Notes: generated from the sequence alone by a model not told the origin. Shown: positions 8,604-17,374, numbered from the stretch's first letter. The stretch is DNA of 64,000 bases from Actinomadura rifamycini DSM 43936 (GCF_000425065.1 NZ_AULB01000025.1:1-64000); one strand, 5' to 3'. Translations and numbers: made by a program.

Positions 8604-9025
8604 TCGGCCGCGTACGCGATGCGGTGCGCGGTGAGGGCCGCGTCGATGATCTCGGCTTCGCCGGTGAAGGCGCGTTCCATGACGGCGACGAACTCGTCGT
8701 TGGGCGGGTAGAGCCGCGCGGCGGCACCGGCCATCTCGCGGACGAGGATGCGGGCGCCCGTGCGGAGCGCGGACTCGAGCTGGCGGACGTCCTGGCCGGC
8801 GCGGGCGGAGCGGGCGCCGAGGCGGCGGAACCAGTCGAGGGCGGCGGCTTTGCCGTGGGCGCCCGCGTAGACGGCGAGGGCGTCGCGCAGGGCGCGGGCG
8901 ACGACCTTGTCGGGCAGGTGGGCGTAGGCGGGGACGCGGACGGTGATGTCGCCGGCGACCTCGGCGGCGATCTCGTCGAGGCGGTCGTTGAGGCGGTCGG
9001 CCACGGGTGCCGCGATGGTCCGCAT
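8591..9025 (-). CDS. Stand-alone RsbRD/PucR N-terminal-like helical domain protein
   Basis: 144 residues with an excellent Shine-Dalgarno (GGAGGTGACCGATG). The sequence is all-helical in look, with DITVRVPAYAHLPDKVV and VARALRDALAVYAG, a pattern I associate with the N-terminal regulatory domain of actinobacterial PucR-type regulators (RsbRD_N-like). Here the domain stands alone: the reading frame stops after RIAYAADGRP with no PucR helix-turn-helix. It may be a genuine single-domain sensor or antagonist, or a truncated regulator. The family call is from pattern memory only. Confidence 0.6.
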   Translation of the reverse strand: MRTIAAPVADRLNDRLDEIAAEVAGDITVRVPAYAHLPDKVVARALRDALAVYAGAHGKAAALDWFRRLGARSARAGQDVRQLESALRTGARILVREMAGAAARLYPPNDEFVAVMERAFTGEAEIIDAALTAHRIAYAADGRP

Positions 9026-9150
9026 CGGTCACCTCCGCACGGGTCGGTGGTTCGCGGTGGTGCCGTACCCGCGAGTAGTGGCATGTTACCGACGCGTAGA
9101 ACGCCTGTCCCCCCTGATTTCACCCCGATTCCGGAGATATGTCCCCCGGG

Positions 9151-10293
9151 TCAGGGCCGGGCGCCGGCGGCGACCGCCGGGTTCGCGGAGGCCCCCTCCG
9201 TCGCGAGCAGCACGACCGTCCGGTCGCGGCCGTCCGGGAGGTCCGCGCGGCGGCCGGGGGCGAGCGCGGCGCGGACGCCCGCCAGGGACGCGGCGCCGCA
9301 CGGCCCGGCGGGGACGCCGAGCGCCGCGAGGTCGCGGGCGGCGCGGGCCGCGGCCGCGTCGGACACCGACACGGCCGCGTCGACGCCGTCCCGCAGGTGC
9401 GGCCAGGCGAGCGCGGACGGCGCCGCGCAGTGCAGCCCGGACATGATCGTCGCCCGCGTGCCGATCGTCGTGAACCGTCCGGCGGCGAGGCTCGCGAGCA
9501 GGCAGGGCGCCGCGTCCGGCTCGACCGTCAGCAGCACGGGGGACGCCCCGCCCGTCCGGTAGTGCGCGACGGCGGCCTGGGCCAGCGACCCCACCCCCAC
9601 CGGGACGGCGACGAGGCCCGGCGGCTCGGCCCCGCGCGCGCGCAGCTCGTCGTCGATCTCGGTGAAAAGCGTGGAGTACCCGTCCACGATCCACTGCGGC
9701 ACCTGCTCGTGGCCGGGCACGGACGTGTCCTGGACGAGCAGGGCGTCCGGGGCCGACGCGGCCTCCGCGGCGAGCCGGACCGCCTCCTCGTAGGACCCCG
9801 CGACCCGCGTGACGCGCGCGCCCTCGCCCTCGATCGCCGCGACCGCCGCGCGGTGGACGCCGTCCGGCAGGTAGACGCGGGCGCGCGCGCCGAGCAGCCG
9901 CGCCATCGCGGCGACCGCCCGTCCGTGGTTGCCCTCCGTCGCCGTGACCAGCTCGACCGGACGTCCGCCGCGCACGCGCGCACGCAGCCGTTCGAGCGTC
10001 GGCTCCACGACGCCGCAGTGCTCGGACACGGCCCGGAAGGCGCCCCACGACGCGCCGAGCATCTTGAACGCGGGCAGGCCCAGCCGGGACGACTCGTCCT
10101 TCACGAACAGCCGGCGGACGCCCAGTTCGGCGGCGAGCGCCGGGAGTTCGACCAGCGGGGTCGGCGCGTAGCCGGGCAGCGTCCGGTGGAAGGCGGCGAC
10201 GGCGGCGCGGGGAGCGGGCGGCGGTCCGGACGGCCGGTCCCGGGCGGCGGACCGGGGGCGGACGTACCAGGAGGTTCGGGTCATCGTCGTCAT
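9151..10293 (-). CDS. PLP-dependent diaminopropionate ammonia-lyase-like enzyme (fold type II)
   Basis: About 380 residues. The PLP-lysine motif is in GLPAFKMLGASWGAF, the phosphate/substrate loop in TATEGNHGRAVAAMA, and a glycine-rich PLP-phosphate loop in VPVGVGSLAQA; ATIMSGLHC and GPCGAASLAG follow. Order and motifs fit diaminopropionate ammonia-lyase (DpaL) and the related threonine dehydratase/cysteine synthase group; DpaL converts 2,3-diaminopropionate to pyruvate and ammonia. The start at 10293 (MTTMTRTSWYV) is chosen over upstream 10335 because upstream residues look non-coding; 10284 is also possible. The divergent LysR-type gene is the likely regulator. Confidence 0.8.
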   Translation of the reverse strand: MTTMTRTSWYVRPRSAARDRPSGPPPAPRAAVAAFHRTLPGYAPTPLVELPALAAELGVRRLFVKDESSRLGLPAFKMLGASWGAFRAVSEHCGVVEPTLERLRARVRGGRPVELVTATEGNHGRAVAAMARLLGARARVYLPDGVHRAAVAAIEGEGARVTRVAGSYEEAVRLAAEAASAPDALLVQDTSVPGHEQVPQWIVDGYSTLFTEIDDELRARGAEPPGLVAVPVGVGSLAQAAVAHYRTGGASPVLLTVEPDAAPCLLASLAAGRFTTIGTRATIMSGLHCAAPSALAWPHLRDGVDAAVSVSDAAAARAARDLAALGVPAGPCGAASLAGVRAALAPGRRADLPDGRDRTVVLLATEGASANPAVAAGARP

Positions 10294-10383
10294 ACGTTCA
10301 GGCTTGCGCAGCGTCGTTCGATCGGTCCAGCGCATGTTTCCGAGCGATAATCATCAGCAGAACCGAACGATCGGAGGGCGGGG

Positions 10384-11340
10384 ATGCTGGACCTGCACCG
10401 GCTGCGGCTGCTGCGCGAACTGAAGCACCGCGGGACGCTCGCCGCCGTCGCCGAGGCGCTCGCGTACAGCCCGTCGACGGTCTCCCAGCAGCTCTCGGTG
10501 CTGGAGCGGGAGGCGGGGGTGCGGCTGCTCGAACCGGTCGGGCGCCGGGTGCGGCTCACCCCGCAGGCCGAGATCCTCGTCGCGCACACCGAGGCGGTGC
10601 TGGAGCGGCTCGAACGCGCGGAGGCCGACCTCGCGGCGTCGCTCGAGGGCCTCACCGGGACGCTGCGCGTCGCCGCGTTCCAGACCGCCGCGCTGGCGCT
10701 CGTCCCGGACGCGCTCGGCCGGCTCGGCGCCGCCCACCCGCGGCTGCGCGTCGAGGTCACCCAGTGCGAGCCGGAGAGCGCCCTGCCCGCGCTGCTCGCC
10801 CGCGACTTCGACGTCGCCGTCACCGAGGAGTACCCGGACGAGCCGATACCGCGCCCCGACGGCATCGAGTACGCGGAGCTGGGGCGGGACGAGATGCGGC
10901 TCGCCCTCCCCGCCGGATCCGCCAACGGAGGCATCGACGGGGAGGCGGCCCCGGCGGCGGCGGCCGGCCTCCCGTGGGTGATGGAGCCCGCGGGGACGGC
11001 GTCGCGGCGCTGGGCGACCCGGCTGTGCCGGGACGCCGGGTTCGAGCCGGACGTCCGCTACGAGTCGACCGACCTGCTGCTGCACCTGCGGCTCGTCGAG
11101 CGCGGGCACGCCGCCGCCCTGCTCCCCGACCTGGTGTGGACGGGCGCCGCCCCGACCGTCCCGGTCGCGCGGCTGCCGCGGGGGCGGCACGTCCGGCGCC
11201 TGTTCGCCGCGACGCGCCGGGGGAGCGGCGCGCACCCGGCCGTCCGCGCGTGGTGCGAGGCCCTCGCCCGCCCCCTGCGGGAACGGCCTCCGCACGAGCA
11301 TCCCCAAAGCACCCTCAAAGGATTTGCATCCGGCGGCTAA
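10384..11340 (+). CDS. LysR-type transcriptional regulator
   Basis: 318 residues. An N-terminal winged HTH (RLRLLRELKHRGTLAAVAEA ... YSPSTVSQQLSVLEREAG) is followed by the usual linker helix and a two-lobed substrate-binding domain from about residue 90 (GTLRVAAFQTAALALVPDAL). Length is normal for the family. It is divergent from the ammonia-lyase gene with about 90 nt between them, the standard arrangement for a LysR regulator and its target, so an amino-acid-related effector is inferred. Confidence 0.92.
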   Translation: MLDLHRLRLLRELKHRGTLAAVAEALAYSPSTVSQQLSVLEREAGVRLLEPVGRRVRLTPQAEILVAHTEAVLERLERAEADLAASLEGLTGTLRVAAFQTAALALVPDALGRLGAAHPRLRVEVTQCEPESALPALLARDFDVAVTEEYPDEPIPRPDGIEYAELGRDEMRLALPAGSANGGIDGEAAPAAAAGLPWVMEPAGTASRRWATRLCRDAGFEPDVRYESTDLLLHLRLVERGHAAALLPDLVWTGAAPTVPVARLPRGRHVRRLFAATRRGSGAHPAVRAWCEALARPLRERPPHEHPQSTLKGFASGG

Positions 11341-11631
11341 GCTCGGATGCACAACATCCGTTTATCACCACGGAACATCACGTCCCTCCATCGCCGAGGC
11401 GACCTTCCGGCCCCCTGACGAGTCCCGCGACACGCCGGGACTCCCGGGCCTCCCAAGTACCCCGAACCCCGTCCACGGGCCGCGTACGGGTGAGCCGCAT
11501 CCCTTTTGAGGGTGTTTTCCCGGATGGCGATGAGTCCGCCGAACGGGCAGAGTCGGTAACGGCGGCAGAGTCGGCGACGGCGGCAGGGACGCGGACCGGA
11601 GAAGGGACCGGGCCGCAGGAAGAAGGCGACG
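11341..11631. other. Intergenic region with no gene seen
   Basis: About 290 nt between the LysR gene and the next small gene. Short open frames on both strands lack conserved features. The end (11555-11600) has imperfect AGAGTCGG.AACGGCGGC repeats. No hairpin with terminator quality was found. Confidence 0.5.
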
Positions 11632-11967
11632 ATGTCCGACACCTCGATCCTCACCTCGATGAACACCACCGAACTCGCACGGCTCCTGTACGGCTCCGCG
11701 CTGCAGGAGTCCGACCGTCCGTCCGCCGAGCAGGTCCGCGGGGCCGTCCGCGCCCGCCTCGGCGCGTGCGGCGGTGACCGGAGCGCCTGCCTCGCGGAGA
11801 TCGCGCAGGAGGCCGGCGACCACCCCGACGCCTACCTCGCGCGGATGCGCTGGGCGATCGCCGCGGTGGCCCGCGCCTACGGCCGCCCCTCCGCGCCCCG
11901 GGACACGGCCCGCGGGACGTCCCGTGGGACGTCCCGTGGGACGCCCCGCGAACCGACGTGCGCATGA
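11632..11967 (+). CDS. Small actinobacterial hypothetical protein
   Basis: 111 residues from ATG 11632, 6 nt after a purine-rich AGGAAGAAGG. The core LARLLYGSALQESDRPSAEQ, then a helical stretch with GGDRSACLAEIAQEAGDHPD, suggests a small cytoplasmic helical protein; I recall similar short proteins in Streptosporangiales but no function. The C-terminus carries a simple repeat (RGTSRGTSRGTPRE), encoded by a tandem CCCGTGGGACGT unit at about 11917-11945. Confidence 0.65.
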   Translation: MSDTSILTSMNTTELARLLYGSALQESDRPSAEQVRGAVRARLGACGGDRSACLAEIAQEAGDHPDAYLARMRWAIAAVARAYGRPSAPRDTARGTSRGTSRGTPREPTCA

Positions 11968-12016
11968 ACCGGCCGCCCGTCCGGGTGGTCCGGCCGCGAA
12001 GGGAGAGGAGAGGGAC

Positions 12017-12178
12017 ATGAAGCCGACGCGCTCACCGTTCGCCGACCGCCGCGAGGACATCGTCCCGCGCGGCCTCCGCGACCTGCTCGCCACCGACCCC
12101 GGCACGCCCCCGCGCGGCGAGGACGAACGCCGCAGGCGGCGACGGCGCAGGGTCATGGCCGTCCGCCGCGCCCCCTGA
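12017..12178 (+). CDS. Small Arg-rich hypothetical protein
   Basis: 53 residues from ATG 12017 behind the very strong Shine-Dalgarno GGGAGAGGAGAGG, 49 nt after the previous gene and probably co-transcribed with it. Sequence: MKPTRSPFADRREDIVPRG, then a short linker and a run of eight arginines near the C-terminus. No family is recognised; a nucleic-acid or membrane-surface contact is possible from composition only. Confidence 0.55.
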   Translation: MKPTRSPFADRREDIVPRGLRDLLATDPGTPPRGEDERRRRRRRRVMAVRRAP

Positions 12179-12259
12179 CGTCCGCCCGGCCCCCGGCGTC
12201 CGTGCGCCCCGCGACGCCGGGGGCGCGGCGGACGCGCGGCCCCGCCGCACGGGCGCGCC

Positions 12260-12469
12260 TCAGTGGCGCGTCTTCTTCTTCTTTTTGCTCTTCGAGTCGC
12301 CGTCCGACTCCCACTCGTAGCCGGGCTCGTTCTTCTCGCAGTGGCTGTCGCTCACCCGCCGGTCGGTGGCGTCGTGCTCGCACCACCGGTCCCCGCCCCC
12401 GCCGCACGCCGTCAGGCCGAACGCCGCGACGACCACGGCCATCGTGAGGGCGACTCTTCTGCTCATCAT
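12260..12469 (-). CDS. Small secreted lipoprotein
   Basis: About 69 residues. Met-Met-Ser-Arg-Arg is followed by a hydrophobic segment and a lipobox LTAC, so the mature protein should be lipid-anchored outside the membrane. The short mature part has Cys residues (WCEHDATDRR ... DSHCEKNEPGYEW) that may pair, and ends in a Lys-rich tail (KSKKKKKTRH). Start 12469 or 12466 (tandem ATGs) follows GGAAAGG; an upstream ATG at 12514 would add an unlikely Arg-rich extension. Function unknown. Confidence 0.7.
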   Translation of the reverse strand: MMSRRVALTMAVVVAAFGLTACGGGGDRWCEHDATDRRVSDSHCEKNEPGYEWESDGDSKSKKKKKTRH

Positions 12470-12577
12470 CCTTGCCTTTCCATTCCGAGCCCTCCGGGAC
12501 GGCGGGCGCGACACTCAGACGTGCGCCGGGCGGTGACCGTTCCGGCGCGCGGGCGGGCCCGGTGCCCGCCGCCGAAC

Positions 12578-12583
12578 TATGCT
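12578..12583 (+). promoter_or_regulatory. -10 box of a leaderless promoter (MerR gene)
   Basis: TATGCT ends 7 nt before GTG 12591, so transcription would begin at or next to the start codon. No Shine-Dalgarno sequence precedes that codon. Confidence 0.6.
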
Positions 12584-12590
12584 GACGCCT

Positions 12591-13334
12591 GTGAGCGATG
12601 AGCCCGTGACGGAACCGGACGGACGCGAGTACCGGATCGGGGAGCTCGCGGAGGCCGCGGGCGTCCCGGTCCGCACGCTGCGCTACTACCAGGAGCGCAG
12701 GCTGCTGCCGCCGCCGCGCCGCGAGGGCCGCATCGGGCTGTACTCGGAGGAGCACCTCGCCCGGCTGCGCATGATCGCCAACCTGCTGGAGCGCGGCCAC
12801 ACCCTGGAGGGCATCCGGGAGCTGCTGGCGGCGTGGGAGCAGGGCCGCGACATCGAGACCGTGCTCGGCGTCGAGAAAGCGGTCACGACGCCGTGGTCGA
12901 CCGAGGTGCCGGTCACGATGACGATGGACGAGCTGGCCGCGCTGTTCCCCGACGAGGAGGTCGGCGCCGCGTCCGTGCGGCGCGCCCTCGACCTGGGCCT
13001 CATCGAGATCGACGGCGACCGCGTGACGCACTGGAGCCGCCGCCAGCTCGACGCCACGGTGACGCTCGTCCGGGCCGGGGTGCCGCTGGAGGCGGTCCTG
13101 TCGGCCGGGCGCGAGCTGCAGCAGAGCATGGACGCCCTCGCCGCGATGTTCGTCGACCTCATCGCCACGCACGTCGTGGGCCGGCTGGAGGAGCAGGACC
13201 TCGGCGAGCTGACCGACACGCTGGCGCGGCTGCGGCCGGGCGCCCAGGTCACCGTGGAGGCGGGCTTCGCGGCGGCGATGGACCGGCAGGTGCGCGCGGC
13301 CATCGACCGGCTGCTCGGCCCCCTCGCCCCCTGA
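12591..13334 (+). CDS. MerR-family transcriptional regulator
   Basis: 247 residues. The N-terminal MerR winged helix is clear: YRIGELAEAAGVPVRTLRYY followed by RRLLPPPRREG and GLYSEEHLARLRMI. A coiled coil (ERGHTLEGIRELLAAWEQG) and a long C-terminal helical region with a second HTH-like stretch (EEVGAASVRRALDLGLIEI) follow. No metal-binding Cys cluster is seen, so the effector is probably not a metal. GTG 12591 is chosen over ATG 12579 because of the TATGCT box. Its target is not evident; it is followed by the S9 peptidase gene after 80 nt. Confidence 0.9.
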   Translation: MSDEPVTEPDGREYRIGELAEAAGVPVRTLRYYQERRLLPPPRREGRIGLYSEEHLARLRMIANLLERGHTLEGIRELLAAWEQGRDIETVLGVEKAVTTPWSTEVPVTMTMDELAALFPDEEVGAASVRRALDLGLIEIDGDRVTHWSRRQLDATVTLVRAGVPLEAVLSAGRELQQSMDALAAMFVDLIATHVVGRLEEQDLGELTDTLARLRPGAQVTVEAGFAAAMDRQVRAAIDRLLGPLAP

Positions 13335-13414
13335 CCCGGCCCCCGGACGCGCGCACCCGCGCGCCCGGGCCCGCACCGGCGCCCGTCCTGGCCCGGGGCG
13401 GCCATACTGGGGGC

Positions 13415-15193
13415 ATGGTCGACGAAGAGCGCTGGAAGGCGCGGTTCCGCGCCGCCCGGATCAGCCTGCCCCGATGGGCGCGTGACGCGCCCGACCGCAG
13501 CGTCTACCGGTCGAACGTGACCGGCACGTGGGAGATCTACACGTGGGACCGGGCGACCGGCGCGCGGCGGCAGGTCACCGACCGGCCGAACGGGACGTGG
13601 ACGGGCGGCGTCGACCCGTCCGGCGCGTGGGTGTGGTGGTTCGCCGACACCGACGGCGACGAGTTCGGCGTGTGGAAGCGCGTCGCGTTCGACGCGGAGG
13701 ACGGCGCGGAGAGCGTCCCGGCCGTCCCGGGGCTGGAGCCGTCGTACCCGGCGGGGCTGTCCCTGGGCGCGAGCGGCCTCGCCGTCGTCGGCCGCACCAC
13801 GGAGGCGGGCAACACGATCCACCTGTGCCGTCCGGGCGCGGAACCCGAGGTGCTGTACCACCACGCGGAGGACGCGCACGTCGCGGCGCTGTCGCGGGAC
13901 GAGGCGCTGATCGCGATCGGGCACAGCGAGCACGGCGACAGCCGCCACATGGCGCTGCGCGTCGTCCGCCCGGACGGGTCGACGGTCGCGGACCTGTGGG
14001 ACGGGCCCGGCAAGGGCGTCTACGGCGCCGGGTTCGCGCCGGTCGCGGGGGACGCGCGGCTGCTGGTGAACCATGAGCGGCGGGGCCGCGACGAGATGCT
14101 CGTCTGGGACCCGGTCGCGGGCACCGAGCAGGAGATCGTCCTCGACCTGCCCGGCGAGATCGGCGCGGACTGGTACCCGGACGGGTCGGCGCTGCTGGTG
14201 TCGCACTCCCACGAGGCGCGCGACGAGCTGTACCGCTACGACCTCGGCACGGGCGCGCTCACGCGGATCGAGACGCCGCGCGGCGTGATCGGCGGCGCGG
14301 ACGTCCGCCCGGACGGGACGGTCGAGTTCTCGTGGTCGTCGGCCGCGGAGCCCCCGGTGATCCGGTCGACGTCCGGGGCGGTCGTGCTGACGCCGCCCGG
14401 GCCGGCCGCGCCGCCGTCGGTCCCGGTCGAGGACGCGTGGGTGGACGGCCCCGGCGGCCGGATCCACGCGCTGGTCAGCAAGCCCGGCGACGGTTCGGCC
14501 GGCCCGTACCCGACGGTGTTCGACGTCCACGGCGGCCCGACCGCGCAGGACGACGACTCGTTCGTCCCGTCCGCCGCGGCCTGGGTCGACCACGGGTTCG
14601 CGGTCGTCCGGGTCAACTACCGGGGCTCGACCGGCTACGGGTCGGAGTGGCGGGACGCGATCGAGGGACGGGTCGGGCTCACCGAGCTGGAGGACATCAA
14701 GGCCGTCCGCGACTGGGCGGTGGCGTCCGGGCTCGCCGATCCGGACCGGCTCGTCCTGACCGGCGGGTCGTGGGGCGGGTTCCTGACGCTGCTCGGCATC
14801 GGCACGCAGCCGGACGACTGGAGCGTCGGCGTCGCGGCCGTGCCGGTCGCCGACTACGTCGCGGCGTACGAGGACGAGATGGAGGGCCTCCAGGCGTTCG
14901 ACCGGTCGCTGTTCGGCGGGTCGCCCGCGGAGGTCCCGGAGCGGTACCGTGAGTCGTCCCCGATCACGTACGTGGAGCGGGTGCGGGCGCCGGTGCTGGT
15001 CCTCGCCGGGGAGAACGACCCGCGCTGCCCGATCCGGCAGATCGACAACTACCTCGCGCGGCTCGCGGAGCTGGGCCTGCCGCACGAGGTGTACCGGTAC
15101 GACGCCGGGCACGGCTCGCTCGTCGTCGAGGAACGCATCACCCAGATGGCCGCCGAAATCGACTTCGCCCGGAAACATCTCGGTATGTCGTGA
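13415..15193 (+). CDS. Prolyl oligopeptidase-family (S9) serine peptidase
   Basis: 592 residues, cytoplasmic (no signal). The first ~370 residues are beta-propeller-like repeats (SVYRSNVTGTWEIYTWD, VDPSGAWVWWFADTDGDEFG). The alpha/beta-hydrolase catalytic domain has FDVHGGP as oxyanion region, nucleophile Ser in GGSWGG (~452), Asp in ENDPRCP (~535) and His in DAGHGS (~566). It matches acyl-aminoacyl-peptidase/S9C-like enzymes that cleave short peptides. CATACT lies 6 nt before the ATG, consistent with a leaderless mRNA. A strong terminator follows. Confidence 0.93.
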   Translation: MVDEERWKARFRAARISLPRWARDAPDRSVYRSNVTGTWEIYTWDRATGARRQVTDRPNGTWTGGVDPSGAWVWWFADTDGDEFGVWKRVAFDAEDGAESVPAVPGLEPSYPAGLSLGASGLAVVGRTTEAGNTIHLCRPGAEPEVLYHHAEDAHVAALSRDEALIAIGHSEHGDSRHMALRVVRPDGSTVADLWDGPGKGVYGAGFAPVAGDARLLVNHERRGRDEMLVWDPVAGTEQEIVLDLPGEIGADWYPDGSALLVSHSHEARDELYRYDLGTGALTRIETPRGVIGGADVRPDGTVEFSWSSAAEPPVIRSTSGAVVLTPPGPAAPPSVPVEDAWVDGPGGRIHALVSKPGDGSAGPYPTVFDVHGGPTAQDDDSFVPSAAAWVDHGFAVVRVNYRGSTGYGSEWRDAIEGRVGLTELEDIKAVRDWAVASGLADPDRLVLTGGSWGGFLTLLGIGTQPDDWSVGVAAVPVADYVAAYEDEMEGLQAFDRSLFGGSPAEVPERYRESSPITYVERVRAPVLVLAGENDPRCPIRQIDNYLARLAELGLPHEVYRYDAGHGSLVVEERITQMAAEIDFARKHLGMS

Positions 15194-15198
15194 TCTGA

Positions 15199-15236
15199 CG
15201 CGGGGTCGTGCGGATCATCCGCACGACCCCGCGTTT
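15199..15236 (+). terminator. Intrinsic terminator after the S9 peptidase gene
   Basis: A perfect 16-bp inverted repeat (arms 15199-15214 and 15218-15233) with a 3-nt loop TCA is followed by TTT. It is one of the strongest hairpins in the window. Confidence 0.85.
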
Positions 15237-15383
15237 ACACGATCAGATGGTGGGGCATCCCTCCGTCGGCCACCAACGAGCACAGTCAGTCACTTTTGAT
15301 ATACGCAGTGTGACTGATGGCCCCCCGGCGCCGCCGTCCGACGCGGCGGCGCAGCGCTCCACATCGCTGATCGGGGGGATCGC

Positions 15384-16247
15384 ATGACACGGCCGCCGCA
15401 CGACCCGCACCCGCACGCCCGCGCACCGGAGCCGGCCGGACCGCTCCGCGCCGCCGACCGGCGAAAACCCGGGCGCTTCGACCTCCGCCGCCCCGTGCCG
15501 CGCCTGCTCGCCCTCGGCGCGGGCACCCTGCTCGCCGCCACGGCGATCATCGTGACGACGTCCGCGGCCGCGGCCGCCGCTCCGGCGGACGGGCCTCCGG
15601 TGCCCACCGACGCCGCGCCGCTGCCCATGGGCCGCCCGGCGGCGCCCGTCTTCCCGAACACCGGTCCCGGCACCGAGCCGGACGCCGGGGCGACCAGCTC
15701 GATGGTCGAAATCCTGCAGGCGCCCGCACAGGACGCCCCGCCCGCACGGAACGGGCGTCCCGCCGAGGCCGCGGAGGCGAGCAGGAGGGCGCCCGCCGCC
15801 CGGAAGCCGGCCGCCCGCCCGGGGAAGCCGGGCGGCCTGGCGCCGCCGTCGAAGACGATGCACCTCGACCACGCGTTCGTCACCGACGTCCTGCGGTCGC
15901 GGGACATCGAGTGGCGGTCGACCGGGAACTGCTCCGACCGCGAGAAGCCGACGTGCACGTCCTTCGACGGGCTGCGCTGGACGACCCTCGACGGGCTGCT
16001 GCGCTTCGCGGACAAGAGCGGCTGCCGGATCGTCGTCACCGGCGGCACCGAGCGCGGCCACGCCCCCGGCCGCCACAGCCACTACAACGGCTACAAGATC
16101 GACATCGCGCCGACCCCGTGCGTCGACCGGGAGATCGAGGGCTACGACCGCGAAGGCGTCCGCGGCGACGGGTCGAAGCTGTACCGGTCACCCGAAGGCG
16201 GGCTGTACGCCCGCGAAAGCGACCACTGGGACATCACGTATACGTGA
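15384..16247 (+). CDS. Secreted protein with peptidase M15-like C-terminal domain
   Basis: 287 residues. A basic N-terminal segment is followed by a transmembrane/signal helix (LLALGAGTLLAATAIIVTTS, ~40-60), then a disordered Pro/Ala-rich spacer, then a compact domain from ~155. The domain has GHAPGRHSHYNGYKIDIAP and ends SDHWDITYT, matching the H..G...D and late HW motif of zinc DD-peptidases/L,D-endopeptidases (M15-like). Cys pairs (NCSDREKPTC, GC, PC) suggest disulphides. A role in cell-wall peptide hydrolysis is inferred; whether all zinc ligands are present needs a structural alignment. Confidence 0.75.
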   Translation: MTRPPHDPHPHARAPEPAGPLRAADRRKPGRFDLRRPVPRLLALGAGTLLAATAIIVTTSAAAAAAPADGPPVPTDAAPLPMGRPAAPVFPNTGPGTEPDAGATSSMVEILQAPAQDAPPARNGRPAEAAEASRRAPAARKPAARPGKPGGLAPPSKTMHLDHAFVTDVLRSRDIEWRSTGNCSDREKPTCTSFDGLRWTTLDGLLRFADKSGCRIVVTGGTERGHAPGRHSHYNGYKIDIAPTPCVDREIEGYDREGVRGDGSKLYRSPEGGLYARESDHWDITYT

Positions 16248-16250
16248 CGG

Positions 16251-16919
16251 TCAGGCCCGAACATCGCGGATGATGTCCACGAGTTCCCGGGTGACCGACT
16301 TGAACCCGGGAATTCGGGACATCGCCACCATCCGGTTGACCAGCGGCACGGTCCGCTCGACGAGCAGGTACGTCTTGCGGCAGCCCGGTGAGCTGTCGTG
16401 CACCCAGTAGAGGACGATGCCCATCGAGTACAGCCACAGCAGCTCCGGCAGTTCCTTCCGGAACTCCTTGTCGACCTTCAGATCGGAGCCGTCGACCACC
16501 TCGCGGTAGATCGCGACCGCCGAGTCGCGCGCCGGCCCCGACTCCGCGCTGAACGGATTCAGCGGGCTCGTCGGCTCCGCCGCGAACTTGAAGAACTTCC
16601 CGGCGAACTGGTGGTACGGCACCATCGTGTCGACGCGCGCCCGCAGCACGCCCAGCAGCCGCGCCGCGAACTCCGTCTCCGCCTCCAGCACGGCCCGGCA
16701 CGCGGCGACGTGCTCGTCCTGCAACTCGTCGTAGTACGCCTGGATCAGCTCTTCCTTGGAGCCGAAGTAGTAGTAGGCGTTCCCGACCGAGACGCCCGCC
16801 TCCTTGGCGATCGCGCGCATGGTCGTCGCCTCGTACCCGCGCTCCCGGAAGAGCCGCAGCGCCGTCTGGACGATCAGCGCGCGGGTCTGCTCGGACTTCA
16901 CCGCCTTCGTCTCGGTCAC
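16251..16919 (-). CDS. TetR-family transcriptional regulator
   Basis: 222 residues. The N-terminal HTH is typical: ALRLFRERGYEATTMRAIAKE then AGVSVGNAYYYFGSKEELI. The C-terminal ligand domain is long and divergent. Start GTG 16919 (VTETKAVKSEQTR) is preferred to GTG 16928 because a TAGGGT -10 box ends 7 nt before it and overlaps the upstream codon. It is convergent with the M15-like gene (3 nt apart). No obvious target gene is adjacent. Confidence 0.92.
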   Translation of the reverse strand: MTETKAVKSEQTRALIVQTALRLFRERGYEATTMRAIAKEAGVSVGNAYYYFGSKEELIQAYYDELQDEHVAACRAVLEAETEFAARLLGVLRARVDTMVPYHQFAGKFFKFAAEPTSPLNPFSAESGPARDSAVAIYREVVDGSDLKVDKEFRKELPELLWLYSMGIVLYWVHDSSPGCRKTYLLVERTVPLVNRMVAMSRIPGFKSVTRELVDIIRDVRA

Positions 16920-17029
16920 GCCTGCCACCCTACGGCCCGGAACGCCGCGCGGTCAGTCGACGACCGTCCGAACGCACGGCGCCGCCCCCGAGCCCAGGCA
17001 CCCGCGCCCGCGCCCGCGCCCGCGAAGCC

Positions 17030-17248
17030 CTACCGCCGACGCCCGTCCCCGGTGAGCGGAATCTCCACGGCCGTCTGTCCCCTGCCGCTTCCTTCTCCGA
17101 TGAAGAGGTGGAAACGCACCGTCGCGGGCTCCTGCCCGGCGGTGGTGCGAAGGCAGACCGGCGCGGACGAGACGGTCGTCCCGTTCGCCGGAACCGTGAT
17201 CTGCCCTCTCCCGTTGCTGCACCCTTCGGGGCCCGGCCCCGCGAGCAT
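17030..17248 (-). CDS. Doubtful small protein
   Basis: A 72-residue frame starting at ATG 17248 after a GGGGAGG about 10 nt upstream. The sequence (GQITVPANGTTVSSAPVCLR, then ATVRFHLFIGEG and TAVEIPLTGDGRRR) reads like beta-strand-rich protein, not random antisense. It could be a real short protein or the tail of a decayed gene. Confidence 0.3.
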   Translation of the reverse strand: MLAGPGPEGCSNGRGQITVPANGTTVSSAPVCLRTTAGQEPATVRFHLFIGEGSGRGQTAVEIPLTGDGRRR

Positions 17249-17374
17249 TGCTCGGGAACCTCCCCGCACGCCATGGTCCGCCGCGACCGTCCGGGCGTGG
17301 AGCGCTTCGGGCTCGCGGTCACGCCCGAGGGGGACCGGTTGCGGCTGGACGAACCGGCGCGGGAGCTCTGACCG
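17249..17374. other. Intergenic debris between TetR and DUF5063 genes
   Basis: On the plus strand 17296-17371 reads VERFGLAVTPEGDRLRLDEPAREL before a stop, which looks like the C-terminus of a real protein without an upstream part. Together with 17030-17248 the ~450-nt gap looks like gene remnants on both strands. No IS ends were seen. Confidence 0.35.

Noticed and set aside
5367..9032. Long minus-strand open frame across the ATPase partner and catalase
   Set aside because: Catalase and the ATPase pair are certain on the plus strand; the antisense product is His/Arg-rich and meaningless.
12686..15178. Minus-strand open frame opposite the MerR and S9 peptidase genes
   Set aside because: Shadow of two well-supported genes; no recognisable motif.
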